Of a DNA stretch of 64,000 nucleotides, positions 54,148 through 62,250 are shown piece by piece. A model generated the notes under the pieces. The model had not been told where the DNA came from. It saw nothing but the letters and a program-made list of their open reading frames with translations, and ran no database searches. The stretch covers positions 1 through 64,000 of the forward strand of contig JAIVJV010000011.1 of the NCBI GenBank assembly GCA_020199835.1, read 5' to 3'. Positions within the stretch are counted from its first letter, which is position 1. Every line of letters begins with the position of its first letter. The translations under genes were made by a program, and so were the position numbers. Source of the stretch: Acidobacteriota bacterium (GTDB taxonomy: Bacteria > Acidobacteriota > Blastocatellia > Pyrinomonadales > Pyrinomonadaceae).

Positions 54148-54717
54148 CTACTCACGGGCTGTATCGCGTAGGTTGTTCAATTTCTGAAGAATTTGCGGGT
54201 CTTCTTTCACTTCGACCAATGGTGAAAGACTCGTGACGATGTATTCCCAGTGTAGATTGTCTTTTCCCTGCCTCTCAATAATCGAGTTTACGTCTTGCCA
54301 ATCTTGCGGGCGGTTCGCAAAGGACTTCAGGACAATAAGATCCTCTCCCGAGCAGATGCGCAATTCAATACCAGGCAGATATTCCACCAATCGACTACGG
54401 CGGATCATCTCTGCTTCGAACGGAAGAGCAGCAAGCGAAATGTCGAAATCGACACCAGTGGGTGTTTGAACGAGTAACACCCGATGGTTTTCCGCAAATT
54501 CCTTCGCATCGGGAAGCCTCGGTTGATATGTGTCCAGAATAGTGGAAATGAACTGCTCCTCAGGTCCAAAACCAGTGAGAACGCTGACATCTACATCGCG
54601 GGTAAGGCGTGGCTCGCCCCAATGCTGCACCGCTAAGCCGCCGATAAAACAGAACTCCCACTTCAAGCTGAGACATAAAGCTTGAAATCTATGCGCCTCG
54701 GTGATCAGGTCGATCAT
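54148..54717 (-). CDS. AbiEii-like nucleotidyltransferase (possible toxin)
   Basis: This 189-residue protein has the nucleotidyltransferase core CFIGGLAVQHWGEPRLTRDVDVSV, that is GG followed by DxD, with a later VDFDISLAALPFE that could supply the third Asp. This resembles AbiEii/AbiGii-type or MNT-type enzymes that modify tRNA or proteins. It overlaps a 75-residue upstream ORF by 4 bp, in the antitoxin-then-toxin order. Antitoxin-toxin function is inference; it may be an ordinary nucleotidyltransferase. Confidence 0.72.
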   Translation of the reverse strand: MIDLITEAHRFQALCLSLKWEFCFIGGLAVQHWGEPRLTRDVDVSVLTGFGPEEQFISTILDTYQPRLPDAKEFAENHRVLLVQTPTGVDFDISLAALPFEAEMIRRSRLVEYLPGIELRICSGEDLIVLKSFANRPQDWQDVNSIIERQGKDNLHWEYIVTSLSPLVEVKEDPQILQKLNNLRDTARE

Positions 54718-54941
54718 TCTTGTGGCAGCTTGCGCAGCAGTCTTTGGAACTCAACTAAGCCGGACGTTTGCCGGTGAGGAGTGTTGCGGATTGCAGCCTT
54801 GAATGCGAGATCAAATTGTCGGATTGAATCTGGCGTGTTTGCGTTGCGGATATCGTCTCGTCGGAGATGTTCAAGTCGCGCTCCGACCACTTCCCAATTT
54901 CGCACCCACTCGCGCAGCTTATCTGTAGATGAAGATTTCAT
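54714..54941 (-). CDS. Small helical protein, possible antitoxin partner of the nucleotidyltransferase
   Basis: This 75-residue helical protein begins MKSSSTDKLREWVRNWEVVG and contains LDLAFKAAI-like helices (actual FDLAFKAAIRN) and a basic end. No family recognised. The chosen start at 54941 avoids the 26-bp overlap with the upstream RNase gene that the longer frame (54989) creates. The stop overlaps the nucleotidyltransferase ATG (ATGA). Size and order fit an antitoxin. Confidence 0.55.
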   Translation of the reverse strand: MKSSSTDKLREWVRNWEVVGARLEHLRRDDIRNANTPDSIRQFDLAFKAAIRNTPHRQTSGLVEFQRLLRKLPQE

Positions 54942-54963
54942 CGCAGCAACAGCTAAGTTTAAC

Positions 54964-56370
54964 CTACACCAGCTCGAAGCGCTCACCATACTGCGGGACG
55001 TGGACGTTCCAGCCGAAACGCTCTTTGATGTGGCCGCCCATCGCGGTTGCCGCTTCCGGTTCGCCGTGCGTTAAGAAGGTGCGACTCGGCACGCCAGTCT
55101 GCATTCCTTCCAACCAACGCAAAACCTCTTTCCAGTCCGCGTGCGCGGAGAAGCCGCCGATCTTCGCCACCCGGCAACGCACCGGCACCCACTGCTTCAT
55201 GATCTTAACTTCAGCTTCGCCGTCCAGTATGCGGCGACCGATCGTGCCCGCTGCCTGAAAACCCACAAAAACGATCGTCGCCTCGGGATCCGGAACCATG
55301 CGCAACGCGTGATGCAACACGCGTCCGCCAGTCATCATTCCCGACGCGCTAATGATCACCCGCGCGCCAGTTGCGTTGTTGAGTTTCTTCGACTCCTCGC
55401 GCGATGATGCTGTGATCATCGAGTGGGTGCGCAGTGGATGACGCTTCTGGTTCAAAATGCTCGCATATTCTTCGTCGTGCTCTTCCTTGCGATTCGCGTA
55501 GGCAGCAGTTGCCGCGGCAGCCATCGGTGAATCAACACTCACCGGCAGCACGGGAATCGCCTTCTCGTCTTCCAGTTCGCGAATCAGGTAAACGATCTCC
55601 TGCGTGCGTCCAACAGCAAACGCTGGAATAAGCACCGGCGCTCGCCGCTGCGCCGCATCGTTGATGATTCGCGCGAGAGCGACCTTCGGATCTTCCGGAT
55701 CGTGCAGCCGATCGCCATAGGTTGACTCGACTACCAGATAATCACACGGCGGCGGCGCCACCGGATCGCGAATGATCGGTTGATCGTAGTGACCGAGGTC
55801 GCCGGAAAAGAGCACCCGCCGCCCGCTGCCGTCCGCTCCCGCGCCGTCAATCTCAATGAGCACCATGCTCGATCCAAGAATATGACCTGCGGTTTTGAAA
55901 GCGATACGAACGCCACTGCCGATTTCAACCGGTTCGCCGTCGTTTGCGACTGGACGCATCAACTCCAACGACGCGTATGCATCTTTCTCGGTGTAAAGCG
56001 GAAGCGCGGGGTTGTGCCGGGTGAGTTGATGACGATTGCGGTAGTCAGCATCTTCTTCCTGCAACCGGCCGGAATCGGGCAACATGATCTTCAAGAGATC
56101 AGCCGTACCGCGCGAACAGTAGACGGGTCCATGAAAGCCCTGCTTCACGAGTCGCGGCAGGTAGCCCGTGTGATCGATGTGCGCGTGCGTGATCAGAACG
56201 GCGTTCAACGCGCGCGGATCGAACGGCGGATCTTGCCAGTTGCGTTCACGCAGCTCTTTCAAGCCCTGAAACAAACCGCAATCAACGAGCACGCGCGTCT
56301 TGTCTGCGTCAATCAAATACTTCGAGCCCGTGACCGTTCCCACACCACCCCAAAATGAAATGCTGGCCAA
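54964..56370 (-). CDS. MBL/beta-CASP-fold RNase (CPSF/YSH1-like)
   Basis: This 468-residue enzyme has the MBL motif ITHAHIDHTGYLPRL, GHILGSSMVLIE, the beta-CASP block LIPAFAVGRTQEIVYLIREL, SASGMMTGGRVLHHAL and the final GGFSAHADWKE and THGEPEAA motifs. These match bacterial homologues of the mRNA 3'-end nuclease CPSF73. It may process RNA. It lies between sucC and the toxin-like pair, inside an otherwise conserved sucCD pair. Confidence 0.92.
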   Translation of the reverse strand: MASISFWGGVGTVTGSKYLIDADKTRVLVDCGLFQGLKELRERNWQDPPFDPRALNAVLITHAHIDHTGYLPRLVKQGFHGPVYCSRGTADLLKIMLPDSGRLQEEDADYRNRHQLTRHNPALPLYTEKDAYASLELMRPVANDGEPVEIGSGVRIAFKTAGHILGSSMVLIEIDGAGADGSGRRVLFSGDLGHYDQPIIRDPVAPPPCDYLVVESTYGDRLHDPEDPKVALARIINDAAQRRAPVLIPAFAVGRTQEIVYLIRELEDEKAIPVLPVSVDSPMAAAATAAYANRKEEHDEEYASILNQKRHPLRTHSMITASSREESKKLNNATGARVIISASGMMTGGRVLHHALRMVPDPEATIVFVGFQAAGTIGRRILDGEAEVKIMKQWVPVRCRVAKIGGFSAHADWKEVLRWLEGMQTGVPSRTFLTHGEPEAATAMGGHIKERFGWNVHVPQYGERFELV

Positions 56371-56430
56371 CTTACGCTCCTTTAGGTATAGCGAACTCTT
56401 TCAGAGTTCCCAACTGCTAGTGATCGAGAT

Positions 56431-56477
56431 CCCAGGGTAGGAAACCCTGGGCTGCAATTTGCTAACGCCTTCGGCGT
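56431..56477. repeat. Dispersed palindromic repeat, copy 2
   Basis: CCCAGGGT (56431-56438), a 5-nt loop and ACCCTGGG (56444-56451) are followed by a segment containing GCTAACGCCTTCGGCGT, matching the repeat at 40375-40423 nearly base for base outside the loop. It lies between sucC and the RNase gene. Confidence 0.85.
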
Positions 56478-56555
56478 GGACGTCAATCTGCGGAAATGTT
56501 TTTCCCCTAAAAACGTCCGCTGCAGACGCTTCCCAGACAAAGTTGATGTACCCAT

Positions 56556-57716
56556 TTACGCAGCGAGACCGACGACCTTCTCCGCCGCGTCTTTCATGCC
56601 ATCAGCCACGGTGAAATTCATGCCTGACTCGCGAATCACACGTTGACCTTCTTCCACGTTGGTGCCTTCAAGCCGTACCACGACCGGCACTTTGATCTGC
56701 AAGTTTCGCGCGGCTTCCACGACACCACGCGCCACCATGTCGCAACGCACGATCCCGCCGAAGATGTTGATCAAAACCGCGCGCACGTTCTCGTCCGCTA
56801 ACAAAATCCGAAACGCAGCTTCGACGCGCTCCTGCGAAGCGCCACCACCGACGTCGAGAAAATTCGCGGGTTCACCACCGGCGAGTTTGATGATGTCCAT
56901 AGTGGCCATTGCGAGACCGGCGCCGTTCACCATACACGCAATGTTGCCGTCGAGCTTGATGTAGTTGAGATCAAACTTAGACGCTTCGATCTCCAGCGGC
57001 TCTTCTTCATTGAGGTCGCGCAGGCCGAGAAAATCCTTGTGACGAAACAGCGCGTTGTCGTCGAAGTTGACCTTCGCATCCAGCGCAATCAAACGGTTGT
57101 CTTTCGTCAACAGGAATGGATTGATCTCCATCAGCGACGCGTCCATCTGCTCGTAAGCCGCGTAGAGCGACTGCATGAACTTCACCGCCTGATTGACGAG
57201 TGGACCAGGCAATCCCAGACCGAATGCGAGTTTGCGTGCTTGAAACGGTTGAAAACCTACGGCCGGATCGATCGTCTCTTTAAGAATCTTTTCCGGAGTC
57301 TTCGCGGCGACTTCTTCGATGTCCATACCACCAGCCTGCGAAGCCATAAACACCTGCCGCCCGGTCGTGCGGTCCAACACAATCCCCAGATAGAACTCCT
57401 TGTCGATCGGCAAACCTTCCTCGATCAACAGCACCCGGACTTCGCGGCCTTCAGGTCCGGTCTGATGCGTAACGAGTTTCATGCCGAGCATTTGACGCGC
57501 GAGCTCGCGTGCTTCATCAGCGCTGCGAGCGAGTTTCACGCCGCCGCCTTTACCGCGGCCACCGGCGTGAATCTGCGCTTTCACAACCACGATCTCACTG
57601 CCGAGTTCTTTCGCCGCTTGATACGCCTCTTCGGGCGAGCGTGCGACAATGCCGCGCGGCACGGGCACGCCGTATTTTCTTAGAAGTTCTTTTCCCTGAT
57701 ATTCGTGAATCTTCAT
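56556..57716 (-). CDS. sucC: Succinyl-CoA synthetase beta subunit
   Basis: This subunit of about 386 residues has the ATP-grasp domain ([42 protein letters not shown]), [20 protein letters not shown] and the ligase domain [19 protein letters not shown]. It gives nucleotide specificity and binds succinate. The start at 57716 is the family-typical MKIHEYQ; the frame to 57821 is nonconserved. The paired sucD is downstream beyond three genes. Confidence 0.97.
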   Translation of the reverse strand: MKIHEYQGKELLRKYGVPVPRGIVARSPEEAYQAAKELGSEIVVVKAQIHAGGRGKGGGVKLARSADEARELARQMLGMKLVTHQTGPEGREVRVLLIEEGLPIDKEFYLGIVLDRTTGRQVFMASQAGGMDIEEVAAKTPEKILKETIDPAVGFQPFQARKLAFGLGLPGPLVNQAVKFMQSLYAAYEQMDASLMEINPFLLTKDNRLIALDAKVNFDDNALFRHKDFLGLRDLNEEEPLEIEASKFDLNYIKLDGNIACMVNGAGLAMATMDIIKLAGGEPANFLDVGGGASQERVEAAFRILLADENVRAVLINIFGGIVRCDMVARGVVEAARNLQIKVPVVVRLEGTNVEEGQRVIRESGMNFTVADGMKDAAEKVVGLAA

Positions 57717-57823
57717 GCGACACTTAGACCTGTTTAGTGAATTGCGAACGGCGCACGAGTTTAGAGTTTTTCCCTCGAAGGCGCAAAGCGGTACGATAAG
57801 CCGCAATTGAACGGAGCACAAAC

Positions 57824-58291
57824 ATGAGCGAAGTGATTGTTACATCCAAAGACAACTTGCGAAATGAAGTGCGTTACGGCGCGGGCCACTCGTTCATTAC
57901 GGATGAACCCGTGTCTGCCGGCGGCGAAGACGCTGGTCCCGATCCTTATACGTTGTTACTCGCCGCGCTGGGTAGTTGTATCTCGATGACGGTAATGCTT
58001 TACGCGCGTCGAAAGCAGTGGCCAGTCGAGAGCGTGACCGTGCGTCTACGACAAAATCGCATGCACTCGAAAGACTGCAAAGAATGTGAGCAGATCGACG
58101 GTTATATTCACCGCATCGAGCGCATCGTCAGTTTCACCGGCCCATTAACGGAAGAACAGCGCACGCGCCTGCAGGAGATCGCCCATAAGTGTCCGGTTCA
58201 CAAGACACTGACGTCGCCGATCGTGATTACCGAAGCAGTAGATGACGAGACTCTCGCCGATAGCGAGGCGGGAAACTTTTTCGATGGTTAA
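57824..58291 (+). CDS. OsmC-family peroxiredoxin-like protein
   Basis: This 155-residue protein has the two reactive cysteines of the OsmC fold: [19 protein letters not shown] (Cys about 46) and [14 protein letters not shown] (Cys about 125). These reduce organic hydroperoxides. A CKECEQ segment between them is family-typical. It is divergent from sucC, with a 107-bp gap. Confidence 0.9.
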   Translation: MSEVIVTSKDNLRNEVRYGAGHSFITDEPVSAGGEDAGPDPYTLLLAALGSCISMTVMLYARRKQWPVESVTVRLRQNRMHSKDCKECEQIDGYIHRIERIVSFTGPLTEEQRTRLQEIAHKCPVHKTLTSPIVITEAVDDETLADSEAGNFFDG

Positions 58292-58370
58292 GAGGGCCCT
58301 CACTCGCCTTCACGATCGCCGCAACTTCTGCTTTCAACAAAGCGCTCTCCCTTATTTTGGGTGGCGCGGG

Positions 58371-58979
58371 TTATTGAATCCAACCCACTCTTCGGCGCCA
58401 CGCTAGTTCCTCCGCCCGCTTTCGGTCTACTGCCTCCGGTGTTAAGCGTTCACCGGATTCCGGTCTCATCTCGTCAAACGGGCGCAAACCGAGAGCTTGT
58501 CGTCTTTGATTCACGAGGTTCCAGTCGTCGACCGGATAAGGCTCAGTACCGTTTACGCTGTCGCGCCATTGTGTGCCATAAAGCTGGGGTAGATCTTCGA
58601 AGACGCGAATCCGATCGTCGATGTACGCGAACTGCTCGCGAGGCACTTCGCCGCGATCGCCTGCGGCCTTGATCAGATTGCGACACGCGCGCATCAAGTC
58701 AGGGTGATTGATTGAATGCTGCGCGATGCGATGTGCGGCCACCGCGCCATCATGGCCCACGAGCGACGTGGTGGGCCAACCGTGCTCGCGGATGATCTCA
58801 CGTAACCGGGCGGCATTAGCGTCGTGAACGGCCGCCATACGCGGATGATATCCCTCGAACAACGACCCGTCGGCCGCCAACTCCGCACGCACAGCCTGGT
58901 CGTGTTCATCCATCGCGATGAGTTCTGCTCTGAGCGCCTCGTTCAATACAACGCTCCGGGTGCAAATATCTGACGGCAC
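58371..58979 (-). CDS. DUF6624-type protein, function unknown
   Basis: This 202-residue protein shows the family-like blocks ELIAMDEHDQAVRAELA, NAARLREIIREHGWP, IAQHSINHPDLMRACRNLI and YGTQW. The start is GTG at 58979 without a clear ribosome site; the ATG at MDEHDQ is an alternative. No signal peptide or membrane segment. The family has no demonstrated activity, though association with immunity or toxin systems has been suggested. Isolated, convergent with osmC. Confidence 0.7.
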   Translation of the reverse strand: MPSDICTRSVVLNEALRAELIAMDEHDQAVRAELAADGSLFEGYHPRMAAVHDANAARLREIIREHGWPTTSLVGHDGAVAAHRIAQHSINHPDLMRACRNLIKAAGDRGEVPREQFAYIDDRIRVFEDLPQLYGTQWRDSVNGTEPYPVDDWNLVNQRRQALGLRPFDEMRPESGERLTPEAVDRKRAEELAWRRRVGWIQ

Positions 58980-59006
58980 GGCGAATCGACATCGTTGATG
59001 CGACTA

Positions 59007-59040
59007 TAAAAGGGAACGGCTACCGAGGTCGGCAGCCGTT
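59007..59040 (-). terminator. Rho-independent terminator of the tRNA-Pro gene
   Basis: On the minus strand the stem starting AACGGCT (59040 downward) and ending AGCCGTT (59015), with CCGA/TCGG inside and a 2-nt loop, is followed by CCCTTTTA (59014-59007). It lies 18 nt after the tRNA CCA end. Confidence 0.85.
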
Positions 59041-59057
59041 TGTTGTTTGAATAAAAA

Positions 59058-59134
59058 TGGTCGGGACGACTGGATTCGAACCAGCGACCTCACGCACCCC
59101 AAGCGTGCGCGCTACCAGGCTGCGCCACGTCCCG
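59058..59134 (-). tRNA. tRNA-Pro (GGG)
   Basis: The 77-nt cloverleaf on the minus strand has acceptor CGGGACG/CGTCCCG, D stem GCGC/GCGC, anticodon stem CACGC/GCGTG with loop TTGGGGT (U33, anticodon GGG, G37), T stem GCTGG/CCAGT with TTCGAAT, discriminator A and encoded CCA. It decodes CCC and CCU. Confidence 0.95.
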
Positions 59135-59146
59135 TTTGCACTGACT

Positions 59147-59175
59147 TAACTATCGTGCCAAAGAAGAATTGTCAA
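59147..59175 (-). promoter_or_regulatory. Probable tRNA-Pro promoter
   Basis: TTGACA (complement of 59170-59175), a 17-bp spacer and TAGTTA (complement of 59147-59152) place transcription start a few nt before the tRNA. The -35 is perfect, the -10 is weak. It lies between merR stop and the tRNA. Confidence 0.5.
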
Positions 59176-59184
59176 ACTGCGGAA

Positions 59185-59221
59185 GCTACTCACGCGACGC
59201 TACTCACGCGCCGCTACTCAC
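59185..59221. repeat. Short tandem repeat, 14-bp period
   Basis: GCTACTCACGCGAC, GCTACTCACGCGCC and a partial third unit follow one another from 59185, ending in the merR stop codon. It is two and a half copies long with one difference. Confidence 0.75.
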
Positions 59222-59757
59222 TTAGTGCGGTTCTGCGTTTCCTGCTCTAGGAGTGAAAGTAAGTCGCGCAGCTCTGCGGCGAATTGCTTCAACGCCTGTC
59301 TCTCTTCGGCTGCTAATGGCGTGACACTCGATCTGTAGGCAGCGGGCGGCGCGAAGCTCTCTGATTGCGCCGCCGAACCGTTCGCACCCGGCGAGCCGTT
59401 TGCACTCAACCCGTCGTTCGCAACGGGCGAGTTTGCAACTGCGCCGTCATTCGCAACCTGCCCATCGTCTTCCCCACCAACCTTCAACTTCCCACCGCCG
59501 CGCAACTCATTCGTCAGCCGCTTCTTCGCGCCGGCGATCGTGTATTGATCCTCGTAAAGCAACTCTTTGATCCGCAGCGCCATTTCCACGTCGCGCTTGC
59601 GATACACTCGTTGCCCCGCTCGGTTCTTCTGCGGCGCGAGCATCGGAAACTCCGATTCCCAATATCGCAGTACGTGCGCCTGCACACCGGCAAGCTCACA
59701 AACCTCGCCAATCTTAAAGAAAAGCTTTTCGGGTATAGCTACACCAGGACGACTCAT
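59218..59757 (-). CDS. MerR-family transcriptional regulator
   Basis: This 179-residue protein has the MerR winged helix ([49 protein letters not shown]) at residues 13-75. An Asn/Gly/Ala-rich repeat linker and a C-terminal coiled coil ([23 protein letters not shown]) follow. No Cys ligand set, so it is not a heavy-metal sensor. The HTH with [10 protein letters not shown] is like the MlrA/RacA-type group. Targets unknown. Confidence 0.85.
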   Translation of the reverse strand: MSRPGVAIPEKLFFKIGEVCELAGVQAHVLRYWESEFPMLAPQKNRAGQRVYRKRDVEMALRIKELLYEDQYTIAGAKKRLTNELRGGGKLKVGGEDDGQVANDGAVANSPVANDGLSANGSPGANGSAAQSESFAPPAAYRSSVTPLAAEERQALKQFAAELRDLLSLLEQETQNRTK

Positions 59758-59862
59758 GCGGTAAAAATCTCAAAATGGAGTTGCTGAGCTGGCTCGTATC
59801 GGGCGTTGCGAAAGTTGGAAGTCTACGGGCAAGTCTGCCAGCAGCCGTGCGCGTCGAGCGAC

Positions 59863-59918
59863 ATGTTACCCGCGTGAAGTTTGGCATGTCAATACTTACA
59901 TCGTGTCAACGCTTACAT
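59863..59918 (-). promoter_or_regulatory. merR promoter overlapped by a 15-bp direct repeat
   Basis: On the minus strand TTGACA (complement of 59887-59892), an 18-bp spacer and TAACAT (complement of 59863-59868) drive merR. TGTCAATACTTACAT (59887-59901) and TGTCAACGCTTACAT (59904-59918) are direct repeats with 17-bp spacing, one covering the -35; they look like an operator. The rest of 59758-59962 has no gene. Confidence 0.5.
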
Positions 59919-59962
59919 TTAGCTCGCGTCACTTAAAACATTTTCTTAAAAGTATCGTCTCA

Positions 59963-59970
59963 ACTTGGAC
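59963..59970. repeat. Left 8-bp target-site duplication (ACTTGGAC)
   Basis: Identical to 63503-63510 and directly abutting the left inverted repeat. Eight bp is the duplication length reported for IS1595-family elements. Confidence 0.85.
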
Positions 59971-59993
59971 GATGATTATATACTTGACAAAAG
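59971..59993 (+). repeat. Left terminal inverted repeat
   Basis: Matches the complement of 63480-63502 at 21 of 23 positions; differences are at positions 2 and 3. The inner part contains TTGACA (59984-59989) pointing into the element. Confidence 0.88.
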
Positions 59994-60013
59994 TATGATT
60001 CGGAGGGTAGAAT
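59984..60013 (+). promoter_or_regulatory. Inward promoter in the left inverted repeat, for the transposase
   Basis: TTGACA (59984-59989) inside the repeat, an 18-bp spacer and TAGAAT (60008-60013) would transcribe the transposase from about 60020, leaving a leader of about 170 nt. Part of that leader is overlapped by a 60-codon minus-strand frame. Confidence 0.55.
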
Positions 60014-60029
60014 CATGACTCAGTTGGCG

Positions 60030-60212
60030 CTATTGATCTTTCTTAGGTTTTTCCTCTGACTCGGCCTTATCGATCACGTCCTGTATATCCCGTTCGATGG
60101 ATTTTATGAGTTGGTCGGTTGGGACGCTCTCAATCGCCTTTGCGGGTCGCAGCGCTCGCGTTCTACGTGAGGTTTTTGCCGGAGCTTTCTTATGACTCTT
60201 ATTGACGTTCAT
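60030..60212 (-). CDS. Small basic protein of unknown function, opposite the transposase leader
   Basis: A 60-codon frame encodes MNVNKSHKKAPAKTSRRTRA followed by a helical acidic part (LIKSIERDIQDVIDKAESEE). The amino-acid mix looks natural, but it overlaps the transposase start by 21 bp and there is only a weak GAGA ribosome site. It could be a real cargo gene or an accidental frame in the transposase leader. Confidence 0.35.
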   Translation of the reverse strand: MNVNKSHKKAPAKTSRRTRALRPAKAIESVPTDQLIKSIERDIQDVIDKAESEEKPKKDQ

Positions 60213-61109
60213 ACGATGTTCTCAAGCGATGCAAAATGCCGCGAACTGCTAAAGCGGCTGCGGTGGCCCGAAGGCCCGCAATGCCCGCGTTGCAAGGGCG
60301 GTGTAGTTCAGCTTAACACGGACAAAGATCTTCTCTACTGCAAAGAGTGTGATTATCAGTTTACCGTCACGTCCAACACGATCTTTCACGATTCCCACTT
60401 GCCGCTTCTTACGTGGTTTACGTGCGTGTACTTGCTCTGTGAATCGCGCAAAGGAATGAGCGCGAATCAAATTAAGCGGATGCTCGGAATCTCTTACAAG
60501 ACCGCGTGGTATCTCTGCCATCGTATTCGCGCAGCTATGAAGATTGTCGATGCTCCGATGCTGGACGGCAAGGTTGAAATGGATGAAACCTATGTCGGCG
60601 GCAAGCGCCGGAATATGTACAAGCACGAACACGCGAGCAAGGACAAAGAGATTGTGATCGGCATCCGTCAACGTGGCGGCTCGTTGCGATTGTTTCACGC
60701 GAGCGACGTTCGCTCTGGAACACTGGCTAAGTACATCCGAGAGAACGTGAGTAAAGACGTAGAGGTATTCTTGACGGATGAACTGCCAGCGTATCAGGGC
60801 GCGGTTGCGGTCAACATGCCCGTTACGCGACATAAGACCATCAATCACAGTTCGCGCGTTTACGTTCAAGGCGACGTTCATACAAACACTGTCGAGTCTG
60901 CGTTCTCACTTCTCAAGCGCGGCATTGTTGGAACGTGGCACAGCATCTCAGCCAAACACTTGCAAGCCTATCTCGATGAAATGTCATTCCGCTTTGATCG
61001 TCGCAAGCGTTCAGACCTTTGGATCGATACGTTGCGCCACATGGTGACGGCCGATCCGCTCACGTTTGAAAAACTCACGTCCGATCCGAAACTAAAATCC
61101 GTTGCATGA
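60192..61109 (+). CDS. IS1595-family (ISXO2-like) transposase
   Basis: This 305-residue protein has a zinc-ribbon start (CPRCKGGVVQLNTDKDLLYCKECDYQF), the SKGM/HTH region MSANQIKRMLGISYKTAWYLCHRIR and the catalytic core with Asp in MDETYVGGKRR, Asp in LTDELPAY, and HTNTVESAFSLLKRGI with the Asn/Glu...Lys of this family. GGAG lies 7 nt before the ATG. All catalytic motifs are present, so it appears functional. Its TGA overlaps the next ATG (ATGATGA). Confidence 0.95.
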   Translation: MTLIDVHTMFSSDAKCRELLKRLRWPEGPQCPRCKGGVVQLNTDKDLLYCKECDYQFTVTSNTIFHDSHLPLLTWFTCVYLLCESRKGMSANQIKRMLGISYKTAWYLCHRIRAAMKIVDAPMLDGKVEMDETYVGGKRRNMYKHEHASKDKEIVIGIRQRGGSLRLFHASDVRSGTLAKYIRENVSKDVEVFLTDELPAYQGAVAVNMPVTRHKTINHSSRVYVQGDVHTNTVESAFSLLKRGIVGTWHSISAKHLQAYLDEMSFRFDRRKRSDLWIDTLRHMVTADPLTFEKLTSDPKLKSVA

Positions 61110-61480
61110 TGAAGCTGGAAATTTGGATCGCGATCGCCGGAATCGTCGTGCAAAGTATCATTGCGATTATCGGTATAGTGGTCCAATTTCGGAGCAACCA
61201 AAAGCAGATCCAGATCGCATTAGCACAAGCAAAGCCTACAGAAAAAGCTACACCGAAGAAACCTGTAAACTGGCTCAAGACGGTTCTGTTCACGCTGTAC
61301 TTATGCGGTTCGATTTGGGGTCTCGCTTCTTCCGTGTACATTTTCATCATTCACTTGCCCGCATCACCACGTCTTGTTTTCGTTGTCCTAGCATTTAACC
61401 TTTGGCTCACTTACTACAACGTTAAAAATCTAAGGCGGATCAGCCGCTGGCCGTGGAGAGGATCGCCACCCGTCAACTAA
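61106..61480 (+). CDS. Transposon-borne membrane protein coupled to the transposase
   Basis: This 124-residue protein has three hydrophobic segments: WIAIAGIVVQSIIAIIGIVVQ (about 6-27), TVLFTLYLCGSIWGLASSVYIFII (about 60-83) and LVFVVLAFNLWLTYY (about 90-105), separated by a basic linker. The ATG is embedded in the transposase stop, so translation is coupled. No family recognised; it could be a holin-like or regulatory membrane factor of the element. Confidence 0.65.
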   Translation: MMKLEIWIAIAGIVVQSIIAIIGIVVQFRSNQKQIQIALAQAKPTEKATPKKPVNWLKTVLFTLYLCGSIWGLASSVYIFIIHLPASPRLVFVVLAFNLWLTYYNVKNLRRISRWPWRGSPPVN

Positions 61481-61516
61481 CCCGCAGCTTCACCTTTACC
61501 CGTCAACCAGGATCTT

Positions 61517-61789
61517 TCATTTCAGCATCTTTCGAAAGTTCTCAAGCGTGATCCGATCATCAATGAACACGTCCACCACTAACCCGCTCACTTGACCGTA
61601 CGCGAGCAACACAAACAGACTCGGTTCGCGCTCACCTCTTTCGTATCGAGAGATCATTGCGCTATCCGGCGCAGACGGAACCTTGCCTAGCCCTGCCGCC
61701 ATTTGTTGTTGAGTCCAGCCGTACGCAAGCCGTACCTCTTTCAGCTTCTTTGCCAATAGCCTCGGCTGTGGCCGTCTTTGTCTGCCCAC
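61517..61789 (-). CDS. XRE-family helix-turn-helix regulator
   Basis: This 90-residue protein has a Cro/C1-type HTH at about 10-55 (LAKKLKEVRLAYGWTQQQMA, AMISRYERGEREPSLFVLLAY). GTG start with AGAGGTGAAG upstream, 8 nt away. The C-terminal DVFIDDRITLENF is shared with the truncated XRE frame at 62192. It probably controls element genes. Confidence 0.88.
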   Translation of the reverse strand: MGRQRRPQPRLLAKKLKEVRLAYGWTQQQMAAGLGKVPSAPDSAMISRYERGEREPSLFVLLAYGQVSGLVVDVFIDDRITLENFRKMLK

Positions 61790-61923
61790 TACGACTTCAC
61801 CTCTGGGACAGACTTGCTTAGACGGCTAATTAGCCGTATGCTGTAGGGAGTTGCTTTAGTTGTTCGTTTCGCCCAGATGAACCGGGCGATCTTCACGTAA
61901 TCATGTTCTCCGAGGTTGCTAAC

Positions 61924-62250
61924 ATGGCAAAAGCCTTTCGTAGACGCGAGTTTCTAAACCCTGAAAGAACGGGCCATACCTCATACATTCTTGCCGAAAT
62001 CGACTCCACGCACAACGGCAAGGTTATACATGGCACGAACATCATATTAATTGCGGATTGCCACCGCACCGTACGTCTGGAGTTCTTTCTAGGCAACGCT
62101 GAAGCGCGCGTAGACAGCATCGACAAAATCGATCTACTCCTCGGCATCTTTGCGCAGTACCGCGAATGTCTCAAGGCGCAGATTGAGTTAATTGACAGAG
62201 AGGAATTTTCAAGTGCGCACCGCGACTGCAAACGTAAACCCTCCAAATAG
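61924..62250 (+). CDS. Transposon-borne protein of unknown function
   Basis: This 108-residue protein begins MAKAFRRREFLNPERTGHTS after GAGG 8 nt upstream; the frame to 61903 is longer but lacks a better ribosome site. It is an alpha/beta protein with TSYILAEIDSTHNGKV, IILIADCHRTVRLEFFLGN and a helix DKIDLLLGIFAQYRECLKAQ. No family recognised. Its 3' end overlaps the truncated XRE frame. Confidence 0.65.
   Translation: MAKAFRRREFLNPERTGHTSYILAEIDSTHNGKVIHGTNIILIADCHRTVRLEFFLGNAEARVDSIDKIDLLLGIFAQYRECLKAQIELIDREEFSSAHRDCKRKPSK

Noticed and set aside
59185-59221. Possible CRISPR-like repeat
   Set aside because: Only two and a half contiguous 14-bp copies without spacers; a simple tandem duplication.
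59047-59250. Plus-strand 67-codon frame beginning MNKNGRDDWIRTSDLTHPKR
   Set aside because: It is the antisense of tRNA-Pro; the DWIRTSD peptide is a well-known artefact of reading tRNA genes in reverse.
60015-60059. 14-codon hydrophobic frame (MTQLALLIFLRFFL) with GGAGGG upstream
   Set aside because: Its ribosome site lies in the spacer of the transposase promoter and the ATG precedes the predicted transcript start, so it would not be translated from that promoter.
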